64,000 bases of DNA from Prochloron sp965198675 (GCA_965198675.1 OZ240666.1:496001-560000), one strand, 5' to 3'; positions 16,481-26,084 are shown, counted from the stretch's first letter. The notes: generated from the sequence alone by a model not told the origin. Made by a program: numbers and translations.

Positions 16481-16640
16481 AGTACGATGCGTTACGCCAA
16501 CAAAGTTTGTATTGTTGCTACTACTTACGGCTAGTAACGCATCCTACAGTGGCTAGTAACGCATCCTACAGTGGCTAGTAACGCATCCTACAGTGGCTAG
16601 TAACGCATCCTACGACAGCTAACGCATCCTACGGGTGGGG
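16481..16640. repeat. Repeat array to the right of the IS630 element (family R4)
   Basis: The continuation of the interrupted GATGCGTTACGCC unit, then four units of GGCTAGTAACGCATCCTACA, then AACGCATCCTACGGGTGGGG. The stretch CGGGTGGGGACTGCCGCGCA continues into the 3' end of the next gene and recurs at about 63485-63515. Confidence 0.85.
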
Positions 16641-17458
16641 ACTGCCGCGCATTCGTTCAAAAGGGGGCATATCGTTATAGAAGGCCCCTAACACTCCATC
16701 ACAATAACGCTTTGAGGCATTAAGGCGCATCAGTACTCCCTGCGCTACCTCCGTTTTTGCTTTCTCATTTTGGAGAGCCGGGGATATAACATTGTCAAAC
16801 CAACCTTTAGTGTGAACTTCGTCTATAGAACAGTGTTCAAGATGGTAAACCATTACCTTATCGGGAATGCCTAACCTCTGACCACCTTTGACCACTTTTT
16901 GGAAACGCCTAGGTGCGAGAGCTTCTGTCATGCCTAGATAGCCAATACAGAAGTTGTAATAGCCCCTATAGAGACTCAAAATCGACGATAGATTACCACA
17001 CATCAATGCTTCGGGAATCAATTCTTTTTCTTGGAGAGAGCTTATCTCCAAATAATCTTTTAAGTTCCCAAACATTTTAGTGTGTACGAATTCAGGATTG
17101 CCATTACCCATTTCGTCAGCGAAGTTCCGAAAGAATTCAAGCTTAGGCGTACCTTCAGTACCTATTTGGGCTTGAGCAATCACATCATCGAACTGTCAAA
17201 AAATGCGAATTGCTCTATATCAGCTTGATCGCCCAGATACTGGAATAGAGGGTGATTTCCAGCTGGATGTTTAGCACAATAGGAGTCCACCCAAGTCATA
17301 AACTCTTCAGGTTTTTGGGGCGCATTCTGAGCCTCTTCCAATACATTAGCGCTTTCATGCTCTATACAGTATTTACTCAAAGCGGTTTGAATTCTGTATA
17401 GTTGATAGGATTGTTCTGCCAAAAGAGATTTATCTGCTCTGAACCGAAGTGAGATCAA
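16629..17458 (-). pseudogene. Iron-containing redox enzyme (haem-oxygenase-like fold), broken
   Basis: The upstream piece (17458-17180) has AEQSYQLYRIQTALSK ... HPLFQYLGDQADIEQFAFF. The downstream piece has DDVIAQAQIG, then ARNY-type FFRNFADEMGNGNPEFVHT, and a C-terminal YHLEHCSIDEVHTKGWFDNV. The E, H and D/E positions fit the di-metal site of the haem-oxygenase-like oxidase superfamily. The two pieces are out of frame at a T-run near 17185, where about a dozen residues expected between FAFF and FDDV are also missing. The final residues (RGSPHP) come from a dispersed repeat, so the 3' end is also not native. The substrate is unknown. Confidence 0.7.
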
Positions 17459-17461
17459 TTC

Positions 17462-17656
17462 TCACAGAATCGAGTGGACATGTTGATCCGCTTCTCTGTC
17501 ACTGCCAGAATATGCTCTCTCTACTAAGTTCATTGCATAAGAGTAAGCTCTATCCCCTAAGTCTGGAGAGGAATCCAGTGCCAAAGCGATGTCATCCGGT
17601 CTCTCGGATAGATGTTTGGTGAGCAGAATTATATCTTCTTCTGAATTTAGCTTCAT
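17462..17656 (-). CDS. Small protein of unknown function upstream of the broken oxidase gene
   Basis: A 64-residue acidic protein (MKLNSEEDIILLTKHLSERP ... QHVHSIL). A strong GGAGG ribosome binding site sits 6 nt before the ATG at 17656, so it is probably a real start. It ends 3 bp before the start of the broken redox-enzyme gene, implying a two-gene operon. I do not recognise the family; it could be a partner peptide or the remnant of a longer protein. Confidence 0.5.
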   Translation of the reverse strand: MKLNSEEDIILLTKHLSERPDDIALALDSSPDLGDRAYSYAMNLVERAYSGSDREADQHVHSIL

Positions 17657-17742
17657 GTATCCTCCATGGTTTTACTGCGAATATGCCTCTGTGCTCTCTG
17701 CGCCTCTGTGGTTAAATACAAAAAATGAACCCTATCTCACCT

Positions 17743-18635
17743 ATGGCCACCCCCTTTACCCCAGCAGAAATTGCATCAATTGGTCTCGCAGAAGAAGAAT
17801 ACGCAGAAATTTGCCGCCGATTCCGTCGCCACCCCAACATTGAAGCATGTCTACTGACTTTTCAAACTGGTGCAGTAGTAGCAGCACAGGATATGGGAGC
17901 AGCAGGCATTACCTGTTCCACTGCGGAAATGGCAGCTAAAGGGGGTTTAGGCATTGAACTGGATTTAGATAAGGTGCCCGTGCGGGAAACGGGCATGGTT
18001 CCTTACGAATACCTGCTCTCAGAATCTCAAGAACGGATGCTTTTTGTAGCCCAAAAAGGTCGCGAACAAGAATTAATTGATATTTTCCACCGCTGGCAAC
18101 TCCACGCTGTCGTGGCCGGGACAGTCATTGCTGAACCCATAGTGCGCATTAAGAGCCAAGGTAAGGTAGCCGCAGAAGTCCCCGCTGCTGCTTTGGCGGA
18201 TAATACGCCCATTCTAGATAGAAAACTCTTGACAGAACCGCCTTCTTATGCTAGAGAGGCTTGGTAGTGGACAGCTGATTCCTTGCCCGCCCCTACTGGA
18301 ATGATATCCTTTTTCAACTACTAGGCACCCCAACCATCGCCTCGAAACGTTGGGTATATCGCCAGTACGACCATCAGGTACAAAATAATACAGACGAATT
18401 GCTTTTTGGCGAAGCTGCTAGTAGAATCTTGGTGTCAGTTTCCCTGCACGTAGGGGAAACTTGGGAAAATTATTTAACAGAAAATTTCGGTGAACATTGG
18501 CAAAAGCTGGGTTTTGTTACCAATAAAGGGGAGAATATGCGTATTTTAATTGAGAATGTCCCTGTTATTGATGTGAAGACTTCGGAAATGGGCGATCGCT
18601 TCTTTAGGGCAATTGAACAATTAATGTCTTCATAA
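17743..18635 (+). pseudogene. Decayed partial copy of purL
   Basis: It starts exactly like purL (MATPFTPAEIAS, with the same GAACCCTATCTCACCT leader) but residues 33-247 are deleted. It continues from IEACLLTFQTGAVVAAQDMG to a nonsense codon (EAW then TAG, where purL has AAG at 18267), has a 4-bp deletion just after, then a second large deletion joining purL codon about 430 to about 669 (NNT to DELLFGEAAS). It ends with the purL 3' end (LMSS). It cannot encode a working enzyme. The intact gene at 7529-9775 is the obvious source. Confidence 0.95.
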
Positions 18636-18961
18636 GTAATATCAATGACCGTTGCACCGGAATGATATAGCACAGCAACGGGCGATTGATACACCCAAGT
18701 GAGTTGATCTCGTTTAGGATCGAGTTGGGAGGGGGTAGGGGGATAGAGTGAGAAAGCAAAGTCGAATTATAGCAAAAACTGGACGATTTTCCAATCTCTC
18801 CAGCTCCCCAGCTCCCCATCTCCCCAGCTCTCCATCTCCCCAGCTCCCCAGCTCCCCAACCCCCCATCATACGCCTGGTCAACTGTCATGGTACAAGGTC
18901 ACTGATTGAGTAATAATACCTAATTTTGAAGGAAATTTGATTTTCTCCAAAATATCCGTCC
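18636..18961. other. Gap with low-complexity CCCCAGCTCCCCATCT repeats
   Basis: It holds about 70 bp of CTCCCCAGCT/CTCCCCATCT microsatellite (18793-18862) and the dispersed CTGTCATGGTACAAGGTCAC unit (18881-18900). On the minus strand 18725-18640 is a short stretch that reads like coding sequence (LDPKRDQLTWVYQSPVAVLY); I cannot assign it, and it may be a gene fragment. Confidence 0.6.
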
Positions 18962-21900
18962 CTACACACAACTAAAATATTTAGCAGCAGGGTGATGGAC
19001 AATAATTGCTGTGGTAGATTGTTCTGGATAAAGTTGTTCACTCTCATCCATATACAGGTTAATGCGACCCGCATCCAATAACCTCAACAATTGATACTGG
19101 TCCTGAATATTGGGACAAGCAGGGTAACCAAAACTGTAACGAGATCCGCGATATCGCTGCTGGAAAACATCCCGAATATTGTCCGGTTCTTCCTTCCCGT
19201 AACCCAATTCCCGACGAATTCGACCGTGAGTCCACTCTGCTAATGCTTCTGCTGTTTGCACAGCTAAACCGTGATAATAGAGATAGTTGGTGTAGGAGTT
19301 TTCTGCAAATAACTTCTGTCCATATTCCGTAGCAATTTTCCCTACCGTTACTGCTTGCATGGGGAAAACATCGATGATTTGTGAGTCTATGGGAGCAAAA
19401 AAATCGGCGATACACAACCGTTTTTTTGACTTTTGACGGGGAAATGAGAAACTCCCTACCACTTTCTTGTCTTCAGGGGAGGCAAAATCGTAAATTAGCA
19501 AGTCATTTCCGGAACTTTGACAGGGAAAATAACCGTAAACTACTTGGGGTTGCAGCAAGTTTTCCCCCTTTACTCGTTGTTTCCATTCTGCTAATATGGG
19601 GTAGACTTTTTCCTGTAAAAACCCTTCGTATTCTTCTTTTGACTGTCCTTTGGGTTTGCGAAATTGCCACTGTCCTGCTATTAATGCTTGCCGGTCTAGG
19701 TACTCAAATACCTCCGACAAGAGAATATCTGCTCCTGCCAATATTTTTGTGCCCCAAAAGGGTGGTGTAGGACGTTCCACTTCTAATGTTACTGCTTCGG
19801 AACGCCTTGTATCAGTTACCAGTGACCAGTGACCAGTGACCAGTGGGTCTTTATTGTTAACTTTGTTATCGGTATCTTTATCGCTGGTACGTTCTCTAGT
19901 TTCTTCTTCTGGAAACCCTTGAATATCATCCCATTCTTTGGCTCCTTTCGCTGCTATCAATTTATCCATAAAGTAAAGGTCCGCAAAAGCATCTTTCCCA
20001 TATATAACCCGCCCCTGATAAACATCTTGACAATCTTGATACACAAATTTAGGGGTCAGAGCAGCTCCTCCTAAAATCACCGGGACTGTAATGCCTTTTT
20101 CGTTAAATACACCTAAGTTATCCTTCATAAAAGCGGTGGATTTGACCAGCAACCCACTCATAGCAATGCAGTCTGCTTGGTGTTCTTCGTAAGCTGCTAT
20201 AATATTCTCCACCGGTTGTTTAATACCTAAGTTAACAACTTGGTAACCATTGTTGGTAAGAATAATATCCACTAAGTTTTTACCAATATCATGGACGTCT
20301 CCCCTGACAGTTGCTATTATTAAGGTACCCTTAGCATTAGAGGCTGTATCTTCTTTTTCCATGAAGGGTTCTAAATGAGCTACTGCTGCTTTCATGGTCT
20401 GAGCTGACTGTAACACAAAGGGTAATTGCATTTGTCCGCTCCCAAATAATTCCCCGACTATTTTCATGCCGTTGAGGAGGAAGGTGTTGATAATTTCTAA
20501 GGGAGGGTATTTTTCTAGTGCTGCGGTTAAAGTGTCTTCTAAACCGATTCTTTCTCCGTCGATAATATGTCGTTCCAGTCGTTCCTCCAGGGGGAAGTTA
20601 GTATGAGTATCACTATCTTTTTTCGTTGTTTTTCCCGCAAATACTGTGGTAAGCTTGGTTAAGGGGTCGTAGGTGCACACCTCCCCCTCAATATGACGGT
20701 TATCATAGATTAAATTTCGACAAATTTGCTGATGTTCTGCTTTTATTTTCGCCAGGGGCAAAATCTTATTGGCACTAACTATTGCCCCGTCCAACCCTGC
20801 GTTTATAGCCTCCTGTAAGAAGACGGAGTTGAGAACTTGTCGTGCTGCTGGGTTTAAACCGAAGGAAATGTTGGAAACTCCCAAAATAATGTGACAGTTG
20901 GGTAGTTCTTTCCGTATCCGCTTAATCGCTTCTATGGTAGCCTTCCCGTTGTTTCTATCTTCTTCTATGCCGGTGGATATGGGTAATGCTAGGGGGTCAA
21001 AGAATAGTTCGTAGGGGGGTATGCCATAGTCTAATGCTGCATGGTAAGCTCGTTTGGCAATGGCAAATTTCTGCTCTGCTGTGCGACCCATCCCCTCTTC
21101 GTCTATGGTTCCAATTACTATTCCGGCCCCATATTCTTTGGCTAATGCTAGTATTTGGTAGAAACGGGGTTCTCCATCTTCGTAGTTGGTGGAGTTGAGG
21201 ATACTTTTTCCCCCTGCTACTTTCAACCCTGCTTCCATTTTGGAGGATTCGGTGGAGTCTAACATTAAGGGTAGGGAGACACTGTTGACGAGTCGGGAGA
21301 CTAGTTCTCTCATGTCCCGTTCCCCATTTCTTCCGACGTAGTCTACGTTAACGTCGAGTATATGTGTACCTTCTTTTACTTGGGTGCGGGCTAGGGTTAC
21401 TAAATTATCCCAATTTTCTTCTTCCAGGAGGGTACGACATTTTTTGGAACCACTGGCATTCAATCTTTCCCCTATAATGAGGAAGGAGTTTTCTTGAAGA
21501 TAGGTTTGGGTGGTGGTAATGGATGCTGCGGCTGGTTCGTAGTGAGGTTGACGCTGTTTTGGTTTTAATTTGGGGGCGATTTCTGCTAATTGTTGGATAT
21601 GTTCCGGGCGAGTTCCACAACAACCCCCGATTACTTGTACTCCTAAGTCTTCTACGAAGTGGTGCAAAGCCATGCGCAACTCCATGGGAGTCAGTTTGTA
21701 GTGTGCTTCTCCCCCAATGTTTTCCGGTAGTCCTGCGTTGGGGATACAGGAGATGATGAAGGGAGAATGTTGGGAAAGATACTTAATATGTTCCTTCATT
21801 AAATCCGGTCCCGTAGCACAGTTAAGACCTAAAATATCAAGAGGATAGGGTTGGAGTACGGTTAAAGCGGTGGCTATATCGGAACCTGCTAACATGGTCC

Positions 21901-22501
21901 CCTGACTTTCCATGGTGACGGAAACCATCAAAGGACGACGGACCCCTTTAGCTTTAAATACTGCTTCAATACCATTTAAAGCTGCTTTAATTTGCAGCAC
22001 GTCCATGCAGGTTTCTACGAGGAACAAGTCTACACCACCGTCGTAGAGTCCGGTTGCTTGTTCGATATAATCTGCCTTCAGAGTATCATAATCAACTTGT
22101 CCTACACTAGGAAGTTTAGTCCCTGGTCCCATAGAACCAGCCACAAAGCGAGGTTTATCGGTCGTAGAGTATTCTGCTGCTATCTTGTTTGCCAGTTCAG
22201 CAGCAGTTTTATTGAGATAATAAGCCTTATCTGCTAATTGATATTCTGCCAGGGTAGTGGGAGTACCTCCAAAAGTATCGGTTTCAATAATATCAGCCCC
22301 TGCTGCCAGGAAACTGCCATGTACCTTTGTTACTGCTTCGGGTTTGCTATGGACGAGATACTCATTACACCCGTCATATTGTGCTCCCCCAAAATCCTCT
22401 GCTGTTAGATTTTGTAGTTGCAGATTAGTTCCCATAGCTCCGTCAAAGACGAGAACCGGGTGTTCAGGAGAGTGAAGGCGATTTAAGAAGGTGCTGTTCA
22501 T
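18962..22501 (-). CDS. metH: Cobalamin-dependent methionine synthase
   Basis: A 1179-residue four-module enzyme that moves a methyl group from methyltetrahydrofolate through cobalamin to homocysteine. Homocysteine domain: VFDGAMGTNLQ near the N-terminus, zinc ligands in GLNCATGPD and GGCCGTRPEHI. Folate domain: ERLNASGSKKCR, LDVNVDYVGR. Cobalamin domain: DVHDIGKNLVDIIL with the DxHxxG lower ligand. Activation domain: RRELGYG and SFGYPACPN near the C-terminus. In the linker before the activation domain, LVTGHWSLVTD is encoded by an in-frame CCAGTGA/CCAGTTA repeat (about 19817-19843). The start ATG is 22501. It stands alone; panD follows upstream on the same strand after 116 bp. Confidence 0.96.
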   Translation of the reverse strand: MNSTFLNRLHSPEHPVLVFDGAMGTNLQLQNLTAEDFGGAQYDGCNEYLVHSKPEAVTKVHGSFLAAGADIIETDTFGGTPTTLAEYQLADKAYYLNKTAAELANKIAAEYSTTDKPRFVAGSMGPGTKLPSVGQVDYDTLKADYIEQATGLYDGGVDLFLVETCMDVLQIKAALNGIEAVFKAKGVRRPLMVSVTMESQGTMLAGSDIATALTVLQPYPLDILGLNCATGPDLMKEHIKYLSQHSPFIISCIPNAGLPENIGGEAHYKLTPMELRMALHHFVEDLGVQVIGGCCGTRPEHIQQLAEIAPKLKPKQRQPHYEPAAASITTTQTYLQENSFLIIGERLNASGSKKCRTLLEEENWDNLVTLARTQVKEGTHILDVNVDYVGRNGERDMRELVSRLVNSVSLPLMLDSTESSKMEAGLKVAGGKSILNSTNYEDGEPRFYQILALAKEYGAGIVIGTIDEEGMGRTAEQKFAIAKRAYHAALDYGIPPYELFFDPLALPISTGIEEDRNNGKATIEAIKRIRKELPNCHIILGVSNISFGLNPAARQVLNSVFLQEAINAGLDGAIVSANKILPLAKIKAEHQQICRNLIYDNRHIEGEVCTYDPLTKLTTVFAGKTTKKDSDTHTNFPLEERLERHIIDGERIGLEDTLTAALEKYPPLEIINTFLLNGMKIVGELFGSGQMQLPFVLQSAQTMKAAVAHLEPFMEKEDTASNAKGTLIIATVRGDVHDIGKNLVDIILTNNGYQVVNLGIKQPVENIIAAYEEHQADCIAMSGLLVKSTAFMKDNLGVFNEKGITVPVILGGAALTPKFVYQDCQDVYQGRVIYGKDAFADLYFMDKLIAAKGAKEWDDIQGFPEEETRERTSDKDTDNKVNNKDPLVTGHWSLVTDTRRSEAVTLEVERPTPPFWGTKILAGADILLSEVFEYLDRQALIAGQWQFRKPKGQSKEEYEGFLQEKVYPILAEWKQRVKGENLLQPQVVYGYFPCQSSGNDLLIYDFASPEDKKVVGSFSFPRQKSKKRLCIADFFAPIDSQIIDVFPMQAVTVGKIATEYGQKLFAENSYTNYLYYHGLAVQTAEALAEWTHGRIRRELGYGKEEPDNIRDVFQQRYRGSRYSFGYPACPNIQDQYQLLRLLDAGRINLYMDESEQLYPEQSTTAIIVHHPAAKYFSCV

Positions 22502-22617
22502 AATTTTGATTGGTTATTGGTTCTTGTTAAATCTATATCTTATATTATATAGCTAAAAGCTAATTTGTAAAGATAATTTTCCCTCCCCTCTTTGCGTCGG
22601 CGTAGAGCGCGAAACCC

Positions 22618-23040
22618 TTATAATTCCAATGACTGAAACTCCACCTGCCCGAATCCAGAAGGTTTGAGAGATTGAGAGAAAAATTGTTCCGGGCGATTGT
22701 GAGCGTCAGTCACCAAAACTCGTGCTTTATGTCCATAACGAAAAACATTCTCCCGATCCAGTTCCTCATAAGCATAGATAATGAGTATATCTCCAGGTTG
22801 ACAGAGAAGAGCAGCCCCACCATTAGGACAAATACAACCAGACTCCCTTTCCCCCGGTAAAACATAAGTACACCAGCGATGACTATTATTGAGATTAATG
22901 ACATGTACCTCCTCCAGGGGGAGAATACCCACCCTGCTTAACAAATCCTCATCGATAGTAATACTCCCGATATAGTTAACGTTCGCAGACGTTACTCGTA
23001 CTCGATGGAGTTTAGCGTGCATTAGTCTGATAATTCCCAT
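22618..23040 (-). CDS. panD: Aspartate 1-decarboxylase precursor
   Basis: A 140-residue proenzyme. PanD self-cleaves to form a pyruvoyl group and then converts aspartate to beta-alanine for pantothenate synthesis. The cleavage site is Gly25-Ser26 in NYIGSITID; downstream are HVINLNNSHRW, CPNGGAALLCQPGD and IIYAYEELD. The start at 23040 (MGIIRLMHAKLHR) fits cyanobacterial homologues; an internal ATG at 23022 would give the shorter enterobacterial-type N-terminus. A C-terminal extension (FGQVEFQSLEL) is common in cyanobacteria. It could be co-transcribed with metH. Confidence 0.95.
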   Translation of the reverse strand: MGIIRLMHAKLHRVRVTSANVNYIGSITIDEDLLSRVGILPLEEVHVINLNNSHRWCTYVLPGERESGCICPNGGAALLCQPGDILIIYAYEELDRENVFRYGHKARVLVTDAHNRPEQFFSQSLKPSGFGQVEFQSLEL

Positions 23041-23540
23041 ATCCGTTATTTGTTACTAGTTTTCACTCCCTCACCTTTCAGTTACCAGTGACCAGTAATT
23101 ACGTACCATGGTAGCAGCTCAACCTTGGGTTTGAGGCCCCCACCTTTCAGTTACCAGTGACCAGTAATCACGTACCATGGTAGCAGCTCAACCTTGGGTT
23201 TGAGGCCCCCACCTTTCAGTTACCACGTACCATGGTACCAGTGACCAGTTAGCAGGACGCCAAGGGCGGGACGCTTACGCGGGACGCCAAGGGCGGTTGC
23301 TTCGCAAAGCTTACGCAAAGCTTCGCAATAGCAGTGACCTTGTACCATGACAGTTGTACCATGACAGTTGACCTTGTACCATGACAGTTGACCTTGTACC
23401 ATGACAAAACATCATAATTCTGGTAACTGGTAACTGGTAACTGGTAACTGGTAACTGGTAACTGTCATGGTACAAGGTCACTGTTTTATCCCGGAACCCT
23501 CTCTCCCAGATAAGCTATTCTAAAGGAAGATAGCTTATGG
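23041..23540. repeat. Mosaic repeat cluster between panD and the COP23 gene
   Basis: In order: two and a half tandem units of about 70 bp (CACCTTTCAGTTACCAGTGA ... CAACCTTGGGTTTGAGGCCC; 23070-23225); a palindrome CGTACCATGGTACCAG; an R6 mosaic (GACGCCAAGGGCGGGACGCT ... 23253-23329); three units of CCTTGTACCATGACAGTTGA (23337-23405); six units of TGGTAAC (23421-23463); and CTGTCATGGTACAAGGTCAC (23461-23480). No gene is visible. Confidence 0.9.
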
Positions 23541-23549
23541 ATTAGCAAT

Positions 23550-24125
23550 ATGACAAAACTATTAGATCGACAGACTATTATCGTAGCAATAATCTCTATC
23601 CTAGCTGGATTTGGCGGTTTTGCTTTAGCGCTTCTTATGTTCTCAGGGCAGCAGCCCATAACCCAGAACCACTTTGCTTGTCACTTACAAGCAGATACTC
23701 CGGGAGGTAACCCAGTCTGGACAGTAACTTATCGTCACAATAAAAAAAGAAAACCATGGCTGAAGATGATAGATAATTTACCAGAAGACCTGTCACCCAA
23801 GGAACGATGTCAGGAGATCGCCAGAAAGTTGGAAACTCTAAAAGAAGATGGTTTAACCTCTCTGACCTATATGCAAAACCCCCTGAAGCCAGAGGAAAAT
23901 TACATTTGTGTCAAAACCAAAAGCAACTACAATAATTGCACCTTGTTGACCACTTTCAAACCAGGTACGGACCCCGACCAAACCTTTAAAGCCATAACTG
24001 CACCCCTGGAAGAAAAATATCAAACTTATCAGCAGACGATAACTCAGGAAACTCAAGTAAGTTACTCCACTGGAGACCCGGAGATTAAATTAAAACACCA
24101 TCTGACAGGGGGAACAGGGAAATAG
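23550..24125 (+). CDS. COP23-domain protein, membrane-anchored or exported
   Basis: A 191-residue protein with an N-terminal hydrophobic segment (about 10-31, IVAIISILAGFGGFALALLM) acting as signal or anchor. The rest matches the circadian-oscillating-polypeptide (COP23) pattern: FACHLQADTP, PVWTVTYRHN, ERCQEIARKLE, YICVKTKSNYNNC and LLTTFKPGTDPDQTFKAI. COP23 proteins are cyanobacterial and membrane-associated; biochemical function is not established. Start ATG 23550. The C-terminal HHLTGGTGK is close to a simple repeat and may not be native. No operon partner is evident; metG begins 264 bp downstream. Confidence 0.75.
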   Translation: MTKLLDRQTIIVAIISILAGFGGFALALLMFSGQQPITQNHFACHLQADTPGGNPVWTVTYRHNKKRKPWLKMIDNLPEDLSPKERCQEIARKLETLKEDGLTSLTYMQNPLKPEENYICVKTKSNYNNCTLLTTFKPGTDPDQTFKAITAPLEEKYQTYQQTITQETQVSYSTGDPEIKLKHHLTGGTGK

Positions 24126-24389
24126 GAAAATAGGGAGATGGGGTGATAGGGAGATGGGGGGATTTGATTAATGTTCAGAACCTGGAAAACGGGCGTCCCA
24201 TCGCAAAAATAGCCGTTGCTCTTAGCCATAGCCTTGGAATTAGTTCCCTGCAAAAACTCCCAACTATAAAACAACCCAGGGCGATCGCTCTACGTAAACT
24301 AGAGCAAACATCTGCGCCAATCAGCGTTAATCTGCGGTTCCTATTATTACGGTTATAATCCAAAAAACACCGTTATTACTAAAAGCTAA

Positions 24390-25994
24390 ATGAAAGATTA
24401 CCCCATCCAGCAGCGAAAATTCGCCTTAACCACACCCTTATACTATGTCAACGATATGCCCCATATTGGCAGCGCTTATACCACCATGGTAGCTGATGTA
24501 GTAGCTCGTTATCTTAGATTGCAGGGACATGAGGTCTTATTAATTACCGGAACCGACGAACACGGGCAAAAAATTCAGCGGACGGCAGCAGCAAAAGGAG
24601 TAGACCCAAAAACCCACTGTGATAGTATTGTAGCTAGTTTTCAGGAACTCTGGGATAAACTGGATATCCAATACGATCGCTTCAGTCGCACAACCGCAGA
24701 ACGTCACAAGGCGATCGTGAAAGAATTTTTCCAACGAGTCTGGGAGAGAGGAGACATTTACTTAGATCGGCAACAAGGTTGGTATTGCGTTCCCTGCGAG
24801 GAATTCAAAGAAAAACGAGAATTGCTTGAAGACGGTTCTTGTCCGATCCACACCAACCGAAAAGCAGAGTGGAAAGACGAAGACAACTACTTCTTCCGTC
24901 TCTCGAAATACCAAAAGCAACTAGAAACCCTCTACCAGGAAAGACCAGATTTTATTCAACCAGAGAGTCGTCGCCATGAAGTCCTGAATTTTGTCTCTTC
25001 AGGTTTGCAAGACTTCTCTATCTCTCGGGTAAACGTAGAATGGGGTTTTCCCGTACCACCTGATCCGCAACACACCATTTACGTTTGGTTCGACGCTCTG
25101 CTGGGGTACGTCACCGCTTTACTGGACGAGTCAGTAGAACCCACCTTAGAAAATGCTCTCAGCCAATGGTGGCCCATAAATCTGCACCTAATTGGCAAAG
25201 ATATCTTGCGCTTCCATGCCGTATACTGGCCAGCGATGCTCTTATCAGCCGAATTACCCCTACCAGGTAAAGTATTTGGTCATGGTTTCCTCACCAAAGA
25301 CGGACAGAAAATGGGTAAAAGTCTGGGCAATACCCTGGATCCCTTTAACTTGGTAGAGCGCTACGGTGCCGATGCAGTGCGCTATTATTTTCTCAAAGAA
25401 ATAGAATTTGGGCGGGATGGAGATTTTCAGCTCACCAGATTTATTAACGTTCTCAATGCCGACCTGGCTAACGATTTGGGCAATTTGCTCAACCGCACAT
25501 TAGGAATGGTTAAAAAATATTGCCAAGGTAATTTGCCTCAGCTTGACAAGGCAGATATTAGTGATGAAAATACTTTAAAGACGATCGGTGCAAAATTAGG
25601 CGATCGCGTCACCATTACCTATGAAAATCTGCGGTTCGATTTAGGGTGCCAAGAAATATTTAACCTCATTAGAGCAAGTAATAAATTTATCGATGAAAGT
25701 GCCCCGTGGAAAGCCTTTAAGAAAGGAAAACAGACAGAAGTAGAACAAATATTATATTCTGTCTTAGAGTCCGTGAGATTGTCAGCTTACCTCTTATCGC
25801 CAATTATTCCCAATCTCAGCAGCGATATTTATCAGCAACTAGGATTTGACTTAGATTTTAACAAACCCAATCTTATTAATAAAGCCCACTTATATAAGCA
25901 GCACTCACAATGGGGTGCGATCCCCACAAATCAAAAGTTAAATAAAGCTAAACCAATTTTTGCTAGACTGGAACTACCACCCCAGGAATTCTAA
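24390..25994 (+). CDS. metG: Methionyl-tRNA synthetase
   Basis: A 534-residue class I synthetase that charges tRNA-Met. The ATP-binding HIGH-type motif is HIGSAYTTM (about residues 25-33) and the KMSKS-type loop is KMGKSLGNT (about 309-317). Also visible are ITGTDEHGQKIQ and the zinc-region CVPCEEFKE with a single CxxC knuckle. The anticodon-binding domain follows (NALNLDLANDLGN-like NADLANDLGNLLNRT). It lacks the C-terminal EMAP/tRNA-binding extension, as in other cyanobacteria. It heads the conserved order metG - NYN gene - lptC. Confidence 0.97.
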   Translation: MKDYPIQQRKFALTTPLYYVNDMPHIGSAYTTMVADVVARYLRLQGHEVLLITGTDEHGQKIQRTAAAKGVDPKTHCDSIVASFQELWDKLDIQYDRFSRTTAERHKAIVKEFFQRVWERGDIYLDRQQGWYCVPCEEFKEKRELLEDGSCPIHTNRKAEWKDEDNYFFRLSKYQKQLETLYQERPDFIQPESRRHEVLNFVSSGLQDFSISRVNVEWGFPVPPDPQHTIYVWFDALLGYVTALLDESVEPTLENALSQWWPINLHLIGKDILRFHAVYWPAMLLSAELPLPGKVFGHGFLTKDGQKMGKSLGNTLDPFNLVERYGADAVRYYFLKEIEFGRDGDFQLTRFINVLNADLANDLGNLLNRTLGMVKKYCQGNLPQLDKADISDENTLKTIGAKLGDRVTITYENLRFDLGCQEIFNLIRASNKFIDESAPWKAFKKGKQTEVEQILYSVLESVRLSAYLLSPIIPNLSSDIYQQLGFDLDFNKPNLINKAHLYKQHSQWGAIPTNQKLNKAKPIFARLELPPQEF

Positions 25995-26084
25995 AAAATC
26001 AATAAAAATTCAAGGCAAAAAATAGAAAGGTAGGTATAAAGGAAACAAAGATATTTTTGAAATAAAAACCGAGGCATAATAAGA

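Noticed and set aside
22502..22617. A cobalamin riboswitch upstream of metH
   Set aside because: The gap is only 116 bp and has no B12-box-like sequence that I can recognise.
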